Shown: positions 15,269-23,523 of the stretch, piece by piece
Layout of the letters: each line of letters opens with the position of its first letter
Numbering within the stretch: position 1 is the first letter of the stretch
Source: Streptomyces sp. adm13(2018)
GTDB taxonomy: Bacteria; Actinomycetota; Actinomycetes; Streptomycetales; Streptomycetaceae
NCBI RefSeq assembly: GCF_008042145.1
Contig: NZ_RDBH01000114.1
Span: 12,335-48,588 of the forward strand
Reading direction: 5' to 3'
DNA length: 36,254 nucleotides
The notes under the pieces: generated by a model
What the model was told of the DNA's origin: nothing
The model's database searches: none
The model's input: only the letters and a program-made list of their open reading frames with translations
Translations under genes and position numbers: made by a program

Positions 15269-16545
15269 CCCGGGCGAACGGCGACGACGGCGACGACGTC
15301 GCACGCGCCCCGTGGATACCGGGACCCCGCCGGGCGGCGGACGACCACGCCGACCTGACGGCCGACCCGGCCGGAGCACCGGTCGAGGAGGAACCCGCGG
15401 CGGATCCCGAGGCTGAGGAGTCGGCGGCCGAGCCCGAGGTGCCCGTGCTGACCCACGGGGTGCTCAAGTCCCTGCTCGGAGCCTGGGCGCTCTCGGCCTG
15501 CTCGCCCGGGGAGACCCAAGCCGTCGAGGACCACCTGACGGTCTGCGCGCCGTGCGCGGACGAGGCGCTGCGGCTCCGCGACGCGGTCGCCCTGCTGCAC
15601 GAGGACCGCGACCTGGACCTGGATCCGCTGCTGCGGTCCCGGGTCCTGGAGAACTGCCTGGGCCGACGCCCGGCCCGCATCCCGGTCCCGGACTGGGTCA
15701 CGCCGTACGACGCGGAGACCGCACGGCTCGACGCCCTGCTCCGGGACATCGGGGAGTCGGAGTGGCACGCGCCGGTCCGGCTCAAGTGGTACGAGGAGGG
15801 CCGGATCGTCCGCCGGAAGGCGACGGTCGCCGGGGTCATCAGCCATCTCCTCGCGGTGGACGGACTCGTGTCGGCCGCGCTCGGGCTGGACGACCCGCTC
15901 GGCACGGGGACCCCGGAACTCTCGCCGTCGGAGCGGACGGACGCCTTCTGGTCCGGCCTCGACCGGCCGCCGAACCGCTCCATCCGCGGCCCGTGGCGGG
16001 ACCAGAGCCACACGCTGATCCGGACGGTGTCCTTCGCCGGGCGGGGCGTCGCGGACCTGACCGTCACCTACAAGGACTTCGCACTGCCGCTGCGGGACTC
16101 GCTCCTTGAGCGGGCGTTCGAGTGCTGGGTGCACGCGGACGACATCGCCAACGCGGTGGCGTACCCGTACGCCGCGCCGAGCGGTGCGCATCTCCACGGC
16201 ATGATCGACCTGGCCGCGCGGCTGCTCCCCGGCGCCCTGGCCAACCGGCGCCGCGCGGGGCTCGCCGCCCCGGCCCGCCGTCTGGTCGCGGCGGGCGCAC
16301 CGGGCCGCTCGCTCCATCTGGAGGTGGAGGGCGTGGGCGGCGGCCACTGGTACATCGCGCTGGACTCGCCGGCCGCGCTCGGTTCCCCGGCGCAGGCGGT
16401 GGCCCAGGTGGCGATGGACGGGGTCGAGTTCTGCCAGCTGGTCGCGGGCCACATCTCGCCGGAGGAGGCCGCGGCGGGACAGGACGGCGACCGCGAGGCG
16501 ATCAGGGACGTCCTGTCGGCGGCGGCGTCACTCAGCCGGCTGTAG
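15265..16545 (+). CDS. Zinc-binding anti-sigma domain fused to mycothiol-dependent maleylpyruvate isomerase-like domain
   Basis: 426 residues. After an acidic Glu/Ala/Pro-rich stretch (about 20-60) comes a zf-HC2 anti-sigma domain with the ZAS pattern His90-x3-Cys94-x2-Cys97 (DHLTVCAPCAD). From about residue 150 the protein resembles the MDMPI/DinB-like fold: ETARLDALLRDIGESEWHAPV, ATVAGVISHLLAVDGLV with a candidate metal His, and AFECWVHADDIANAV with a second one. No transmembrane segment is seen, so it is a soluble, possibly thiol-linked anti-sigma factor. It is coupled to the ECF sigma gene, the classical arrangement for a sigma/anti-sigma pair. Start GTG 15265. Whether the second domain is catalytic or sensory is unknown. 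Confidence 0.88.
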   Translation: MTRANGDDGDDVARAPWIPGPRRAADDHADLTADPAGAPVEEEPAADPEAEESAAEPEVPVLTHGVLKSLLGAWALSACSPGETQAVEDHLTVCAPCADEALRLRDAVALLHEDRDLDLDPLLRSRVLENCLGRRPARIPVPDWVTPYDAETARLDALLRDIGESEWHAPVRLKWYEEGRIVRRKATVAGVISHLLAVDGLVSAALGLDDPLGTGTPELSPSERTDAFWSGLDRPPNRSIRGPWRDQSHTLIRTVSFAGRGVADLTVTYKDFALPLRDSLLERAFECWVHADDIANAVAYPYAAPSGAHLHGMIDLAARLLPGALANRRRAGLAAPARRLVAAGAPGRSLHLEVEGVGGGHWYIALDSPAALGSPAQAVAQVAMDGVEFCQLVAGHISPEEAAAGQDGDREAIRDVLSAAASLSRL

Positions 16546-16612
16546 GAGGCGGGCCGGGCGCGCCAGGCGCGCGCCAGGTGACTGCCGACGCCCCGGCGCC
16601 CCCACGCGCTTC

Positions 16613-17464
16613 CTACGCGAAGACCACCGTGCGGCGGCCGTTCAGCAGGATGCGGTGTTCCGCGTGCCACTTGACCGCGCGGGCCAGCGCCTGGCACTCC
16701 ACGTCGCGGCCGATCGCGACCAGTTGGTCCGGGGTCACGTCGTGGGCGACGCGTTCGACCTCCTGCTCGATGATCGGGCCCTCGTCGAGGTCGGCCGTCA
16801 CGTAGTGGGCGGTCGCGCCGATCAGCTTCACACCGCGCGCGTGCGCCTGGTGGTAGGGCTTGGCGCCCTTGAAGCTCGGGAGGAAGGAGTGGTGGATGTT
16901 GATGATCCGCCCGGAGAGCTGCTTGCAGAGGTCGTCGGAGAGGACCTGCATGTAGCGGGCGAGGACGACCAGCTCGACGTCCTCCTCGCGGACCAGGTCG
17001 AGCAGCTCGGCCTCGGCCTCCGCCTTGGTGTCCCGGGTGACGGGGATGTGCCGGAAGGGCAGCCCGTAGGAGCCGACGAGCTCAGCGAAGTCGGTGTGGT
17101 TGGAGACCACGGCCACGATCTCGACCGGTAGCGCCCCGAGCCGCGAGCGGAACAGCAGGTCGTTCAGGCAGTGGCCGAACTTCGACACCATGAGCACGAC
17201 CCGCATGCGCTGGTCGGCGCGGTGGATCTGCCAGTCCATCTGGAAGGAGTCGCCGACCGCGACGAAACTCGCCCGCAGCTTGTCGACGTTCACCGGGGCC
17301 TCGGCCGAGAAGTGGACCCGCATGAAGAAGAGCCCGGTGTCACGGTCTCCGAACTGCTGACTGTCCTCGATGTTGCAGCCGGTGATGAAGAGGTAGCTCG
17401 ACACGGCGTGCACGATGCCCTGCTTGTCGGGGCACGAGAGGGTGAGGACATACTGGTCGGTCAT
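16613..17464 (-). CDS. purU: Formyltetrahydrofolate deformylase
   Basis: 283 residues, full length for PurU. The N-terminal ACT domain (about 5-80: YVLTLSCPDKQGIVHAVSSYL) is followed by the formyltransferase-type hydrolase domain (about 88-283). The catalytic triad is visible as Asn189-x-His191 (INIHHSFLPSFKG) and Asp227 (DLDEGPI). It hydrolyses 10-formyl-THF to THF and formate, balancing one-carbon pools. ATG 17464 (MTDQYV) was preferred over the in-frame ATG 17482 because family members begin here. It lies downstream of the 168-residue conserved protein on the same strand and is convergent with the anti-sigma gene. Confidence 0.96.
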   Translation of the reverse strand: MTDQYVLTLSCPDKQGIVHAVSSYLFITGCNIEDSQQFGDRDTGLFFMRVHFSAEAPVNVDKLRASFVAVGDSFQMDWQIHRADQRMRVVLMVSKFGHCLNDLLFRSRLGALPVEIVAVVSNHTDFAELVGSYGLPFRHIPVTRDTKAEAEAELLDLVREEDVELVVLARYMQVLSDDLCKQLSGRIINIHHSFLPSFKGAKPYHQAHARGVKLIGATAHYVTADLDEGPIIEQEVERVAHDVTPDQLVAIGRDVECQALARAVKWHAEHRILLNGRRTVVFA

Positions 17465-17505
17465 CCCGTCAGCCTGCCACATCCGGAGCGGCGCGAGGAC
17501 CCACC

Positions 17506-17520
17506 GTCCGTCAGACGGAC
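17506..17520. repeat. 15-bp palindrome between purU and upstream gene
   Basis: GTCCGTC-A-GACGGAC is a perfect inverted repeat lying between the stop of the 168-residue gene (17525) and the purU start (17464). It could fold as a short 3-nt-loop hairpin or bind a dimeric regulator upstream of purU. It contains only one half of the 17-bp operator seen elsewhere in the window. Confidence 0.5.
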
Positions 17521-17524
17521 CCCG

Positions 17525-18031
17525 TCACACGGACCCCGTCATGATGTGCAGCACGTCGAGGGAGCGCGGCGGTGTGTCCGGGTCCTCCCCGTCCGCCCGC
17601 GCGAGGTGGACGTGGGCCTCGCGGGCGGCCCGTACGGCCTCCGGCCACCCGGGGTGCTGGAGGTAGGCGGAGACGGGGGCGTCGGGGCCCACCTGGTGCA
17701 TGATGCGCAGCACCCGGAGGACGGCCACGTCGACGAGGGCGGCCTCGCCGGTGTCGCGGAAGATCGAGCCGACGTACTTCTCGGCGGACCAGTTGTCGAG
17801 CCAGGTGTCCTCGACCAGGCGGTAGACGGCGTCGGTGACGTCGCCGTACCCGTCGAGGCCGGCCAGCCAGGTGGTCTCGTGGAACCCGGGGTCGGAGAGC
17901 ATGTGCAGCGCCGAGCGCACGTTGCTGCGCCAGCGCCACCACGGCATGTCGTTGAGCGGCATGCCGCCCATGGTGGAGGAGCGACGGCCGCGACGGGAAG
18001 AGTTCACCGAACCGGAGACTGGACTGGACAC
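17525..18031 (-). CDS. Conserved Streptomyces protein of unknown function
   Basis: 168 residues from GTG 18031; the conserved core probably begins at MPLNDMPWWRWRSNVRSALHML. No catalytic or membrane motif is recognised: the protein is soluble, mixed-charge and Trp-rich near the start (PWWRWR), with predicted helices (DVAVLRVLRIMHQV, WPEAVRAAREAHVHLA). I recall close homologues next to purU in many Streptomyces, always without function. The first ~22 residues (Ser/Arg-rich) may not be translated if an internal ATG (17971 region) is used. It is divergent from the solute-binding lipoprotein gene and possibly co-transcribed with purU. Confidence 0.85.
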   Translation of the reverse strand: MSSPVSGSVNSSRRGRRSSTMGGMPLNDMPWWRWRSNVRSALHMLSDPGFHETTWLAGLDGYGDVTDAVYRLVEDTWLDNWSAEKYVGSIFRDTGEAALVDVAVLRVLRIMHQVGPDAPVSAYLQHPGWPEAVRAAREAHVHLARADGEDPDTPPRSLDVLHIMTGSV

Positions 18032-18127
18032 CTTTCGATCGTACGTCCCCCTCTCCGCCCCCGTAATTCACCGTCACGTCACCCCGCGTTGATCCGTGCT
18101 CACTCCCCCGTTACCCGTGGGGCGGAA

Positions 18128-19456
18128 ATGTGCGTGTCCATGACCGGACGGCGACTGACCTCACTCCTCGCGTACGTCACGACCGCGACGGCCGGAGCCT
18201 CGCTGCTCACCGGGTGTGGCGTGCTCCCTGGGACCACGGGGGGTTCCAGGGAGCCCATCACCGTCATGACGTGGGCTCCCGACCAGACCCGTGCCACCAA
18301 CATGCCCGGAATGCCCGCGATGGCCCAGACCTTCGCCCGCTGGGTCAACTCCCAGGGCGGGATAGAAGGCCACGAGCTCCGCGTCCTCACCTGCAACGAG
18401 CACAACACCGCCACCGGCGCCGCCGACTGCGCGCGCCGCGCCGTCCGCGAGAAGGTGGTCGCGGTCGTCGGCTCGTACAGCCAGCACGGCCGCGCCTTCA
18501 TGGCCCCGCTGGAGGCCGCCGGCATCCCGTACATCGGCGGCTACGGGATCTCCGAGGACGAGTTCACCAGCCCGCTGTCCTACCCCGTCAACGGCGGCCA
18601 GGCCTCCCTCGTCGCCGGGCACGGCATGCAGCTCGCCGCGTCCTGCCGCGCGGTCTCCCTCGTCCGGCCCGACACCCTCGCCGGCGACAAGCTCCCCGAA
18701 CTCCTCAACTCGGGCCTCCGCAAGGCGAGCCACCGCGGCGCCGTCGACATCCCCGCCGTCGAGGACGCCGCCGAGTACACCGAGTCCGCCTCCCGGGCCA
18801 GGGAGGAGGCCGGCGACGAGAAGGGCTGCGTCACCGCCGTGCTCGGCGAGCGCACCCAGACCTTCTTCGACTCCTTCCGCCGCCTCCCGGAGCGGGCGGA
18901 CGGCGGGGGCGGTGACGGGGGCGCCGCCGACGGCGGCGAGGGCGACGGATCCGGCGGGCGGGCGGACGGCGTGCGGATCTCGTCCGTCCTCGGCAGCGTC
19001 GGCCAGCCCGTGATCGACCGCACCGGCGGCGCGCACAGCCCCTTCGAGGGCGCGTTCGTCACCGGCTGGTACCCGGAGGCGTCCGACAGGAGCTGGGCCC
19101 CGATGCGCAAGGTCGTCCAGGACCACGCCTTCGCCGACAACCGGGTCGACCCGGCCGACACGGGCGTCCAGACCACCTGGATCGCCTACACGGTGCTCAA
19201 GGAGGTCGTGGCGTCCCTCGACAGCGACGAGATCACCGCCACCCAGATCGCGTACGCCCTCGACCGGGGCGCGCGGATCGACACCGGCGGTCTGACCCCG
19301 GCCCTCCGCTGGAAGTACGAGGACCTGCTCGGCGCCCCGGGCTTCCCCCGGATCATCAACCGCGAGGTGACGTTCCAGGTGGTGCGCGAGGGGCGGCTGG
19401 TGGCACAGCGGCCCGGGTTCGTCGACGTCGGCGAGACCGTGCTGAGCGCCCCCTGA
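18128..19456 (+). CDS. ABC-type branched-chain amino acid-like substrate-binding lipoprotein
   Basis: 442 residues. A short signal peptide ends in the lipobox LLTGC with Cys30 as the lipidated residue. The mature part is a type I periplasmic binding fold (LIV-BP type): ITVMTWAPDQT..., FARWVNSQGGIEGHELRVLTCNE, ADCARRAVREKVVAVVGSYSQHGRAFMAPLEAAGIPYIGGY, then a second lobe. A Gly/Asp/Ala-rich insertion (about 257-279) is probably a surface loop. No permease or ATPase gene is adjacent, so it may be an orphan receptor or use a distant transporter. ATG 18128 is used; ATG 18140 is an alternative. Convergent with the Pro-rich protein gene through a hairpin terminator. Confidence 0.88.
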   Translation: MCVSMTGRRLTSLLAYVTTATAGASLLTGCGVLPGTTGGSREPITVMTWAPDQTRATNMPGMPAMAQTFARWVNSQGGIEGHELRVLTCNEHNTATGAADCARRAVREKVVAVVGSYSQHGRAFMAPLEAAGIPYIGGYGISEDEFTSPLSYPVNGGQASLVAGHGMQLAASCRAVSLVRPDTLAGDKLPELLNSGLRKASHRGAVDIPAVEDAAEYTESASRAREEAGDEKGCVTAVLGERTQTFFDSFRRLPERADGGGGDGGAADGGEGDGSGGRADGVRISSVLGSVGQPVIDRTGGAHSPFEGAFVTGWYPEASDRSWAPMRKVVQDHAFADNRVDPADTGVQTTWIAYTVLKEVVASLDSDEITATQIAYALDRGARIDTGGLTPALRWKYEDLLGAPGFPRIINREVTFQVVREGRLVAQRPGFVDVGETVLSAP

Positions 19457-19462
19457 GCCCCT

Positions 19463-19487
19463 CCCCGCCGCGGAGCACGCGGCGGGG
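19463..19487. terminator. Bidirectional hairpin terminator
   Basis: CCCCGCCGCG (19463-19472), loop GAGCA, CGCGGCGGGG (19478-19487): perfect 10-bp stem located 6 bp after one stop codon and 10 bp from the convergent stop codon. Confidence 0.75.
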
Positions 19488-19496
19488 ACCCCGCGC

Positions 19497-20996
19497 CTAC
19501 AGCTGGGTGTACGTCCGCTTCTCCAGGCCGTACTTGCCGGCCGTCGGGTTCCACAGCGAGGCCGCCTGCTTCTTGGCGGCGGTGGCCTCGCCGCTCTTGT
19601 TGTTCGCCGCGGCCAGCTGCGAGGTCGAGCGGGCCTTGCCGCCCTTGCAGGCCTTCTTCGACTTCATCTGGTCGCCCCAGGCCGCGTAGTGGTCGTCCGC
19701 GGACGCCGAGGCCTCCCAGGCCTTGGTGAGCGCGGCCGTCAGCGCCGGGTTGTCCGGGATCTTGTCGACCGACAGCGAACGGAGCCGGGTGACCAGGCCG
19801 CGGCGCTGCTCGGCGGCCCCCCGCAGGTCGCTCGCGGCCTTGTCCAGGTTCTTGCACTGCTTGATGGACTCGACCGAGCTGATCACCGTGTCCCGGCTGC
19901 TGCTGCTGGTCGCGAGGAGCTTGCTCAGCTCCTGCGCCTGCCCCTCGGCCGGGTCGGCCGGCTTCTCGGCCGGCGCGCTCGTCGCCTCGCCCGACGGGGC
20001 GGTGGAGCTCTCCGCCACGGTCTCGGAGCCCTTCGTCGGCTCCTTGTCGTCGTCGCCGCCGCTGAGCAGTGCGCCGGCGCCGAGACCGACGACGGCGCAG
20101 CCGACGACGACGGCGGCGATCAGCGCGACCGGGGACTTGCGGCGCGGGGGCTCGTCGCCGCCGCCGTCGTAGTAGGCGTCCTGGTACGCGTACTGCTGCG
20201 GGGGCGCCGGCGGCTGGTGCTGCTGCTGGTGCTGCTGGTACGGGGCCGGGGCGGGCTGCCGGTAGGCCTGCGCGTGCGGCGTCTGCGGGGCCTGCGGCGC
20301 CCGCGGGGACTCCGTGCGGAAGAGGTTGTCGAACTCGGCGGGCGGCTGCCGCTCCCCGGGCTCCTGCGGCGGCACCGGGGCGATGTACTGGGTCGCGTCG
20401 GAGGCGCCCGCGGGCCCGGGGCCCTGTGCCTGGTGCGATCCGGTGCCGAGGAACTGGGTGTGGGCGCCGCCGCCCTGCTGCTGCGGCGGCACCGGCGCGA
20501 TGTGCTGGGTGGACTGGAGGTCGGCGGCCGGATGCGGATAGCCGTACCCGCCGCCCTGCCCGCCCTGCGGCATCGCGCCGGGCGCCTGCTGCGGGTAGCC
20601 GTAGCCCGGCTGCGGGCCGGGCGCCTGCTGCGGGTAGCCGTAGCCCGGCTGCGGGCCGGGCGCCTGCGGTATCCCGCCCTGGGCGGGCGGCATCCCGCCC
20701 GGGACCGGCGCGATGTGCTGGGTCGCCTGCAGGTCCGCGCCGCCGGGAGCGCCCGGCCCCGGGTAGCCGTAGCCGGGCTGCGGCGGAACGGGCGGCAGGT
20801 ACTGGGTGGACTGCATGTCGGCCGCGCCCGGCGCCGCCTCCGGGGGCAGGGGCTGCGCGGGCGGCAGCGGCTGCCCGCCCGGCGCCGCGCCGGCGGGACC
20901 CCAGGCGCCACCGTACGGCTGTGCTCCCCCTGAAGCGTTCTGCGCCGGGGGCACCGCCGGGTACTGCGGCTCCGGACCCTGTCCGTTCTGCGTCAC
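19497..20996 (-). CDS. Pro/Gln-rich membrane protein with TQ-x-x-PVP repeats
   Basis: 499 residues. Residues 1-~275 are Pro/Gly/Gln/Tyr-rich, disordered-looking cytoplasmic sequence holding four related motifs: STQYLPPVP, ATQHIAPVP, STQHIAPVP, ATQYIAPVP, plus two identical 13-residue blocks (PGPQPGYGYPQQA). A basic stop-transfer signal (PPRRKSPVAL) and one membrane segment (ALIAAVVVGCAVVGLGAGALL) follow, then an extracytoplasmic, Lys/Ala-rich helical domain with two Cys that could pair. Function unknown; Thr in a repeated T-Q-x-x motif could be a Ser/Thr-kinase target read by FHA domains (inference). GTG 20996 follows TAGGAG. Confidence 0.87.
   Translation of the reverse strand: MTQNGQGPEPQYPAVPPAQNASGGAQPYGGAWGPAGAAPGGQPLPPAQPLPPEAAPGAADMQSTQYLPPVPPQPGYGYPGPGAPGGADLQATQHIAPVPGGMPPAQGGIPQAPGPQPGYGYPQQAPGPQPGYGYPQQAPGAMPQGGQGGGYGYPHPAADLQSTQHIAPVPPQQQGGGAHTQFLGTGSHQAQGPGPAGASDATQYIAPVPPQEPGERQPPAEFDNLFRTESPRAPQAPQTPHAQAYRQPAPAPYQQHQQQHQPPAPPQQYAYQDAYYDGGGDEPPRRKSPVALIAAVVVGCAVVGLGAGALLSGGDDDKEPTKGSETVAESSTAPSGEATSAPAEKPADPAEGQAQELSKLLATSSSSRDTVISSVESIKQCKNLDKAASDLRGAAEQRRGLVTRLRSLSVDKIPDNPALTAALTKAWEASASADDHYAAWGDQMKSKKACKGGKARSTSQLAAANNKSGEATAAKKQAASLWNPTAGKYGLEKRTYTQL
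20580..20657. repeat. Two perfect 39-bp tandem repeats
   Basis: 20580-20618 and 20619-20657 appear identical and in frame, encoding PGPQPGYGYPQQA twice within the Pro-rich domain; a recent duplication by slippage is likely. Confidence 0.85.
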
Positions 20997-21119
20997 CGGG
21001 ACTCCTACTGATGGACCTACGGAATCGTCGGCCCACGCTACCGGGTGCGCCCGGGGCTCCGCACATACGTGTGAGCCCGGTTACACCACCTTCTCGAACG
21101 GCACCGCCCCCACCGGGGA

Positions 21120-22502
21120 CTACGCGGCGTAGAGCTCCACGCGCGCCCCGAACTCCCGTACCACCGCCTCCCCCGCGTACGGCTCCAGGCGCTCCCTCAG
21201 GTCGTCCAGGTACTCCGCGCCCCTCGACGACCGCAGCGTGCCCAGCAGTTCGAGCGCACGGGTGCCCGTACGGCAGGCCTGCTCCACCTCACGCTGCTGC
21301 ACCTGCGCGGAGGCCAGCAGCGCCAGGCCGATCGCCCGGCGCCGCGCGCGCGTCTCCGGATGCCCGGCGATCGACTCCTCCGCCGCCCGCGCCGCGGCCT
21401 CCGCCTGCCCCAGGTCCCGGTAGCAGTGGGCCAGTTCGTCCGCCAGATACGCCTGGTCGAAGTGCGCGATCCACACCGGGTCGTCGCCCGCGTCCGGATC
21501 GGCCTGCTCAAGCGCCCGTACGGCACGGCCCGCCGCCGTCTCGAAGGCACTCAGGTCCCCCAGCAGGGCGTGCCCGCGCGCCTCCGCCGCGTGGAACATC
21601 GACTCCGCCCGCGGCGGCACCTTCCCGCGCGCCCCCTCCTGCGCGGCCCGCGCCAACTGGGCGATCTCCCTCGGGTTTCCGAGCTGGGCGGCGAGGTGGC
21701 TCATGGAGGCGGCGAGGACGTAACCGCCGTACCCCCGGTCCCCCGCGGCCTGCGCGAGCCGCAGCGCCTGGATGTAGTACCGCTGGGCGAGCCCCGGTTC
21801 GCCCGTGTCGACCGCCATGTACCCGGCGAGCTCGGTCAGTCGGGCGACCGCGGCGAACAGCTGCCGCCCCACCGCCTCACGGTACGAGCCGGACAGCATG
21901 CCCGACACCACGCTGTTGAGGTAGTGGACGACCACCGGGCGCACGTGCCCGCTGCCGAAGCGCCGGTCGAGGTCGACCAGCGCCGCCGTCATCTCCCGTA
22001 CGGCCGCGACGTCCGCCACCCCGACGCGCGCCCCCGCCATCCGGGCCACGTGCGCGTCCGGGCCCGTGATCAGCCAGTCCCTGCTGGGCTCGACGAGCGC
22101 GGAGGCCGCCACCGCGGAGCCGGAGAGGAAGTCCCGGCGGCCCACGTCGCTCCGCCACAGCTCGCAGACCTGCTCGATCGCGCCGGGCACGGTCGGCGCG
22201 AACTGGAGGCCCACCCCGGCCGCGAGGTTGCGGCCGTTGGCCATGCCGACCTCGTCGATGGTGACCGTGCGGCCCAGCTTGCGGCCCAGGGCCTCGGCGA
22301 TGACCCCCGGCGCCCGGCCGCGCGGCTGCTGGCCCCGCAGCCAGCGCGCCACCGACGTCTTGTCGTACCGCAGGTCGAGGCCGCGCTCCGCGCCGACCAT
22401 GTTGACCCTGCGGGCGAGGCCGGCGTTGGAGCAGCCGGCCTCCTGGATGAGCGCCTGGAGCCGTTCGTTGAGCTGACGCGGAACGAGTGGCCTGGCTGCC
22501 AT
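21120..22502 (-). CDS. HTH/TPR transcriptional regulator (NsdA-like architecture)
   Basis: 460 residues. The N-terminal ~70 residues form a lambda-repressor-like HTH (LNERLQALIQEAGCSNAGLARRVN, YDKTSVARWLRGQQPRG). A linker with VCELWRSDVGRRDFL follows, then Ala-rich TPR-like helices (about 150-450: YREAVGRQLFAAVARLTELAGYMAVDTGE, AQRYYIQALRLAQAAGDRGYG, SHLAAQLGNPREIAQLARAAQEGA). The architecture matches the large Streptomyces family that includes NsdA, a negative regulator of differentiation and antibiotics; this member is highly conserved but, to my knowledge, not characterised. ATG 22502 follows AGGGGG. A BldD-like site and TTGACC-17-TGATCT promoter lie just upstream, which fits developmental control. 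Confidence 0.88.
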   Translation of the reverse strand: MAARPLVPRQLNERLQALIQEAGCSNAGLARRVNMVGAERGLDLRYDKTSVARWLRGQQPRGRAPGVIAEALGRKLGRTVTIDEVGMANGRNLAAGVGLQFAPTVPGAIEQVCELWRSDVGRRDFLSGSAVAASALVEPSRDWLITGPDAHVARMAGARVGVADVAAVREMTAALVDLDRRFGSGHVRPVVVHYLNSVVSGMLSGSYREAVGRQLFAAVARLTELAGYMAVDTGEPGLAQRYYIQALRLAQAAGDRGYGGYVLAASMSHLAAQLGNPREIAQLARAAQEGARGKVPPRAESMFHAAEARGHALLGDLSAFETAAGRAVRALEQADPDAGDDPVWIAHFDQAYLADELAHCYRDLGQAEAAARAAEESIAGHPETRARRRAIGLALLASAQVQQREVEQACRTGTRALELLGTLRSSRGAEYLDDLRERLEPYAGEAVVREFGARVELYAA

Positions 22503-22523
22503 GAGTACCCCCTGAGGCCGTGC

Positions 22524-22548
22524 GGTGATCATCGGAGAACAGATCACT
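22524..22548. promoter_or_regulatory. BldD-like binding site over a promoter
   Basis: On the minus strand the site reads AGTGA - 15 bp - TCACC, the two half-sites described for BldD (AGTgA...TCACc). The outer bases form perfect arms GTGATC (22525-22530) and GATCAC (22542-22547). It overlaps the -10 hexamer (TGATCT) of a putative TTGACC-17 bp-TGATCT promoter reading toward the TPR regulator gene. Confidence 0.5.
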
Positions 22549-22763
22549 GCCCGGCGAATATCCGGTCAATGCCGATGTGAACACGCGAAACCGGACACGT
22601 CGGTTGCGGCTTCGCCACCGGCGCCCCCACCTGTCCGTACCCGCCCCAGCTCCCCGGCCCTCCGCGCGCCCCCGCGCGTGCACCGATGCGCCCCGCGTGC
22701 AGGATCGATGCCTCACACCGCTCCGCGCCCTGGCCGTAACCCCAGGTGACGGGGGAAGTTGTG

Positions 22764-22775
22764 TTCCACGTGGAA
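22764..22775. promoter_or_regulatory. 12-bp palindrome TTCCACGTGGAA at gene start (parS-like)
   Basis: Perfect palindrome that includes the likely GTG start (22770) of the Prim-Pol-type gene. The extended GTTCCACGTGGAAG differs from the Streptomyces parS 14-mer (GTTTCACGTGAAAC) at three positions. Whether ParB or another protein binds is unknown. Confidence 0.35.
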
Positions 22776-23447
22776 GAGACCATCGGAGTCACGGAAGCCG
22801 CACAGATCCCCCAGCAGCGCGGCGATCTGCTGCTGGACAGTGCCGTGCGGTACGCGGAAGAGCGGCACTGGGACGTGTTTCCCGGGACCTGGCTGGAAGC
22901 CGTCGAGGGCCGGGAGCGCTGCTCCTGCGGGGCGGAGGCGTGCGCCCTGCCCGGCGCCCACGCGGTCAAGCCCGACTGGTCGACCCTCGCGACCGGCAGC
23001 GGCGTCGGCGCGCGGCGGATGTGGTCGAAGCAGCCGAAGGCCTCGATCCTGCTGCCGACGGGCCGTACGTTCGACGCGATCGAGGTGCCCGAGTCCGCCG
23101 GCTTCCTGGCGCTGGCCCGGATGGAGCGGATGGAGCTGACGCTCGGCCCGGTCACCTGCACCCCGGACCGCCGGATGTTCTTCTTCGTCCTCCCCGGCGC
23201 CGCGGCCAAGGTGCCCGACCTCGTCCGCAAGCTCGGCTGGGCGCCGGCCTCCATCGACCTCACCACCCGCGGCGAGGGCCACTACGTCGCGGCCCCGCCC
23301 ACCCGCGTCGGCGGCAGCGGCGCCGTCCAGTGGGCCCGGCGCCCCACCCCGGCGAACCGCTGGCTCCCCGACGCCGAGGAACTCGTCAGCGCCCTCGCGT
23401 ACGCGTGCGGCCGGGAGGCCGCGGAGGCGCGAAGCCGGGCGTCATGA
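22770..23447 (+). CDS. Bifunctional DNA primase/polymerase (Prim-Pol)-family protein
   Basis: 225 residues from GTG 22770 (MEETIGVTEAAQIPQQRG); in-frame GTGs at 22746 and 22761 are alternatives, but GGGGGAAG (22751-22758) fits 22770 best. It resembles the short Streptomyces proteins assigned to PF09250: AVRYAEERHWDVFPGTWLE, a CSCG...C...PGAHAVKPDW segment (Cys-rich turn and the K-P-D-W motif), and a late STRGEGHYVAAPP-like stretch (here TTRGEGHYVAAPPTRVGG). Full primase catalytic residues are not obvious (the D-x-D/E pair is not clear), so enzymatic activity is doubtful. It lies between the TPR regulator (divergent) and the ABC transporter; no phage or plasmid genes are nearby, so this is a chromosomal, conserved form. 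Confidence 0.82.
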   Translation: MEETIGVTEAAQIPQQRGDLLLDSAVRYAEERHWDVFPGTWLEAVEGRERCSCGAEACALPGAHAVKPDWSTLATGSGVGARRMWSKQPKASILLPTGRTFDAIEVPESAGFLALARMERMELTLGPVTCTPDRRMFFFVLPGAAAKVPDLVRKLGWAPASIDLTTRGEGHYVAAPPTRVGGSGAVQWARRPTPANRWLPDAEELVSALAYACGREAAEARSRAS

Positions 23448-23523
23448 CCCTGGGTCCCCGTGAGTCCCGCCCTTAGGGTGGGTCCGGTAAGGCACACGGG
23501 GACCGACGAGGGGCAGACAGACC

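Noticed and set aside
17506..17520. Fifth copy of the 17-bp operator
   Set aside because: It has the CCGTCAGA half but the second half is in the wrong order and spacing, so it was listed only as a separate palindrome.
22770..23447. Phage or plasmid origin suggested by the Prim-Pol family match
   Set aside because: Neighbours are ordinary chromosomal genes, base composition is uniform and no integrase, repeat or att-like site is present.
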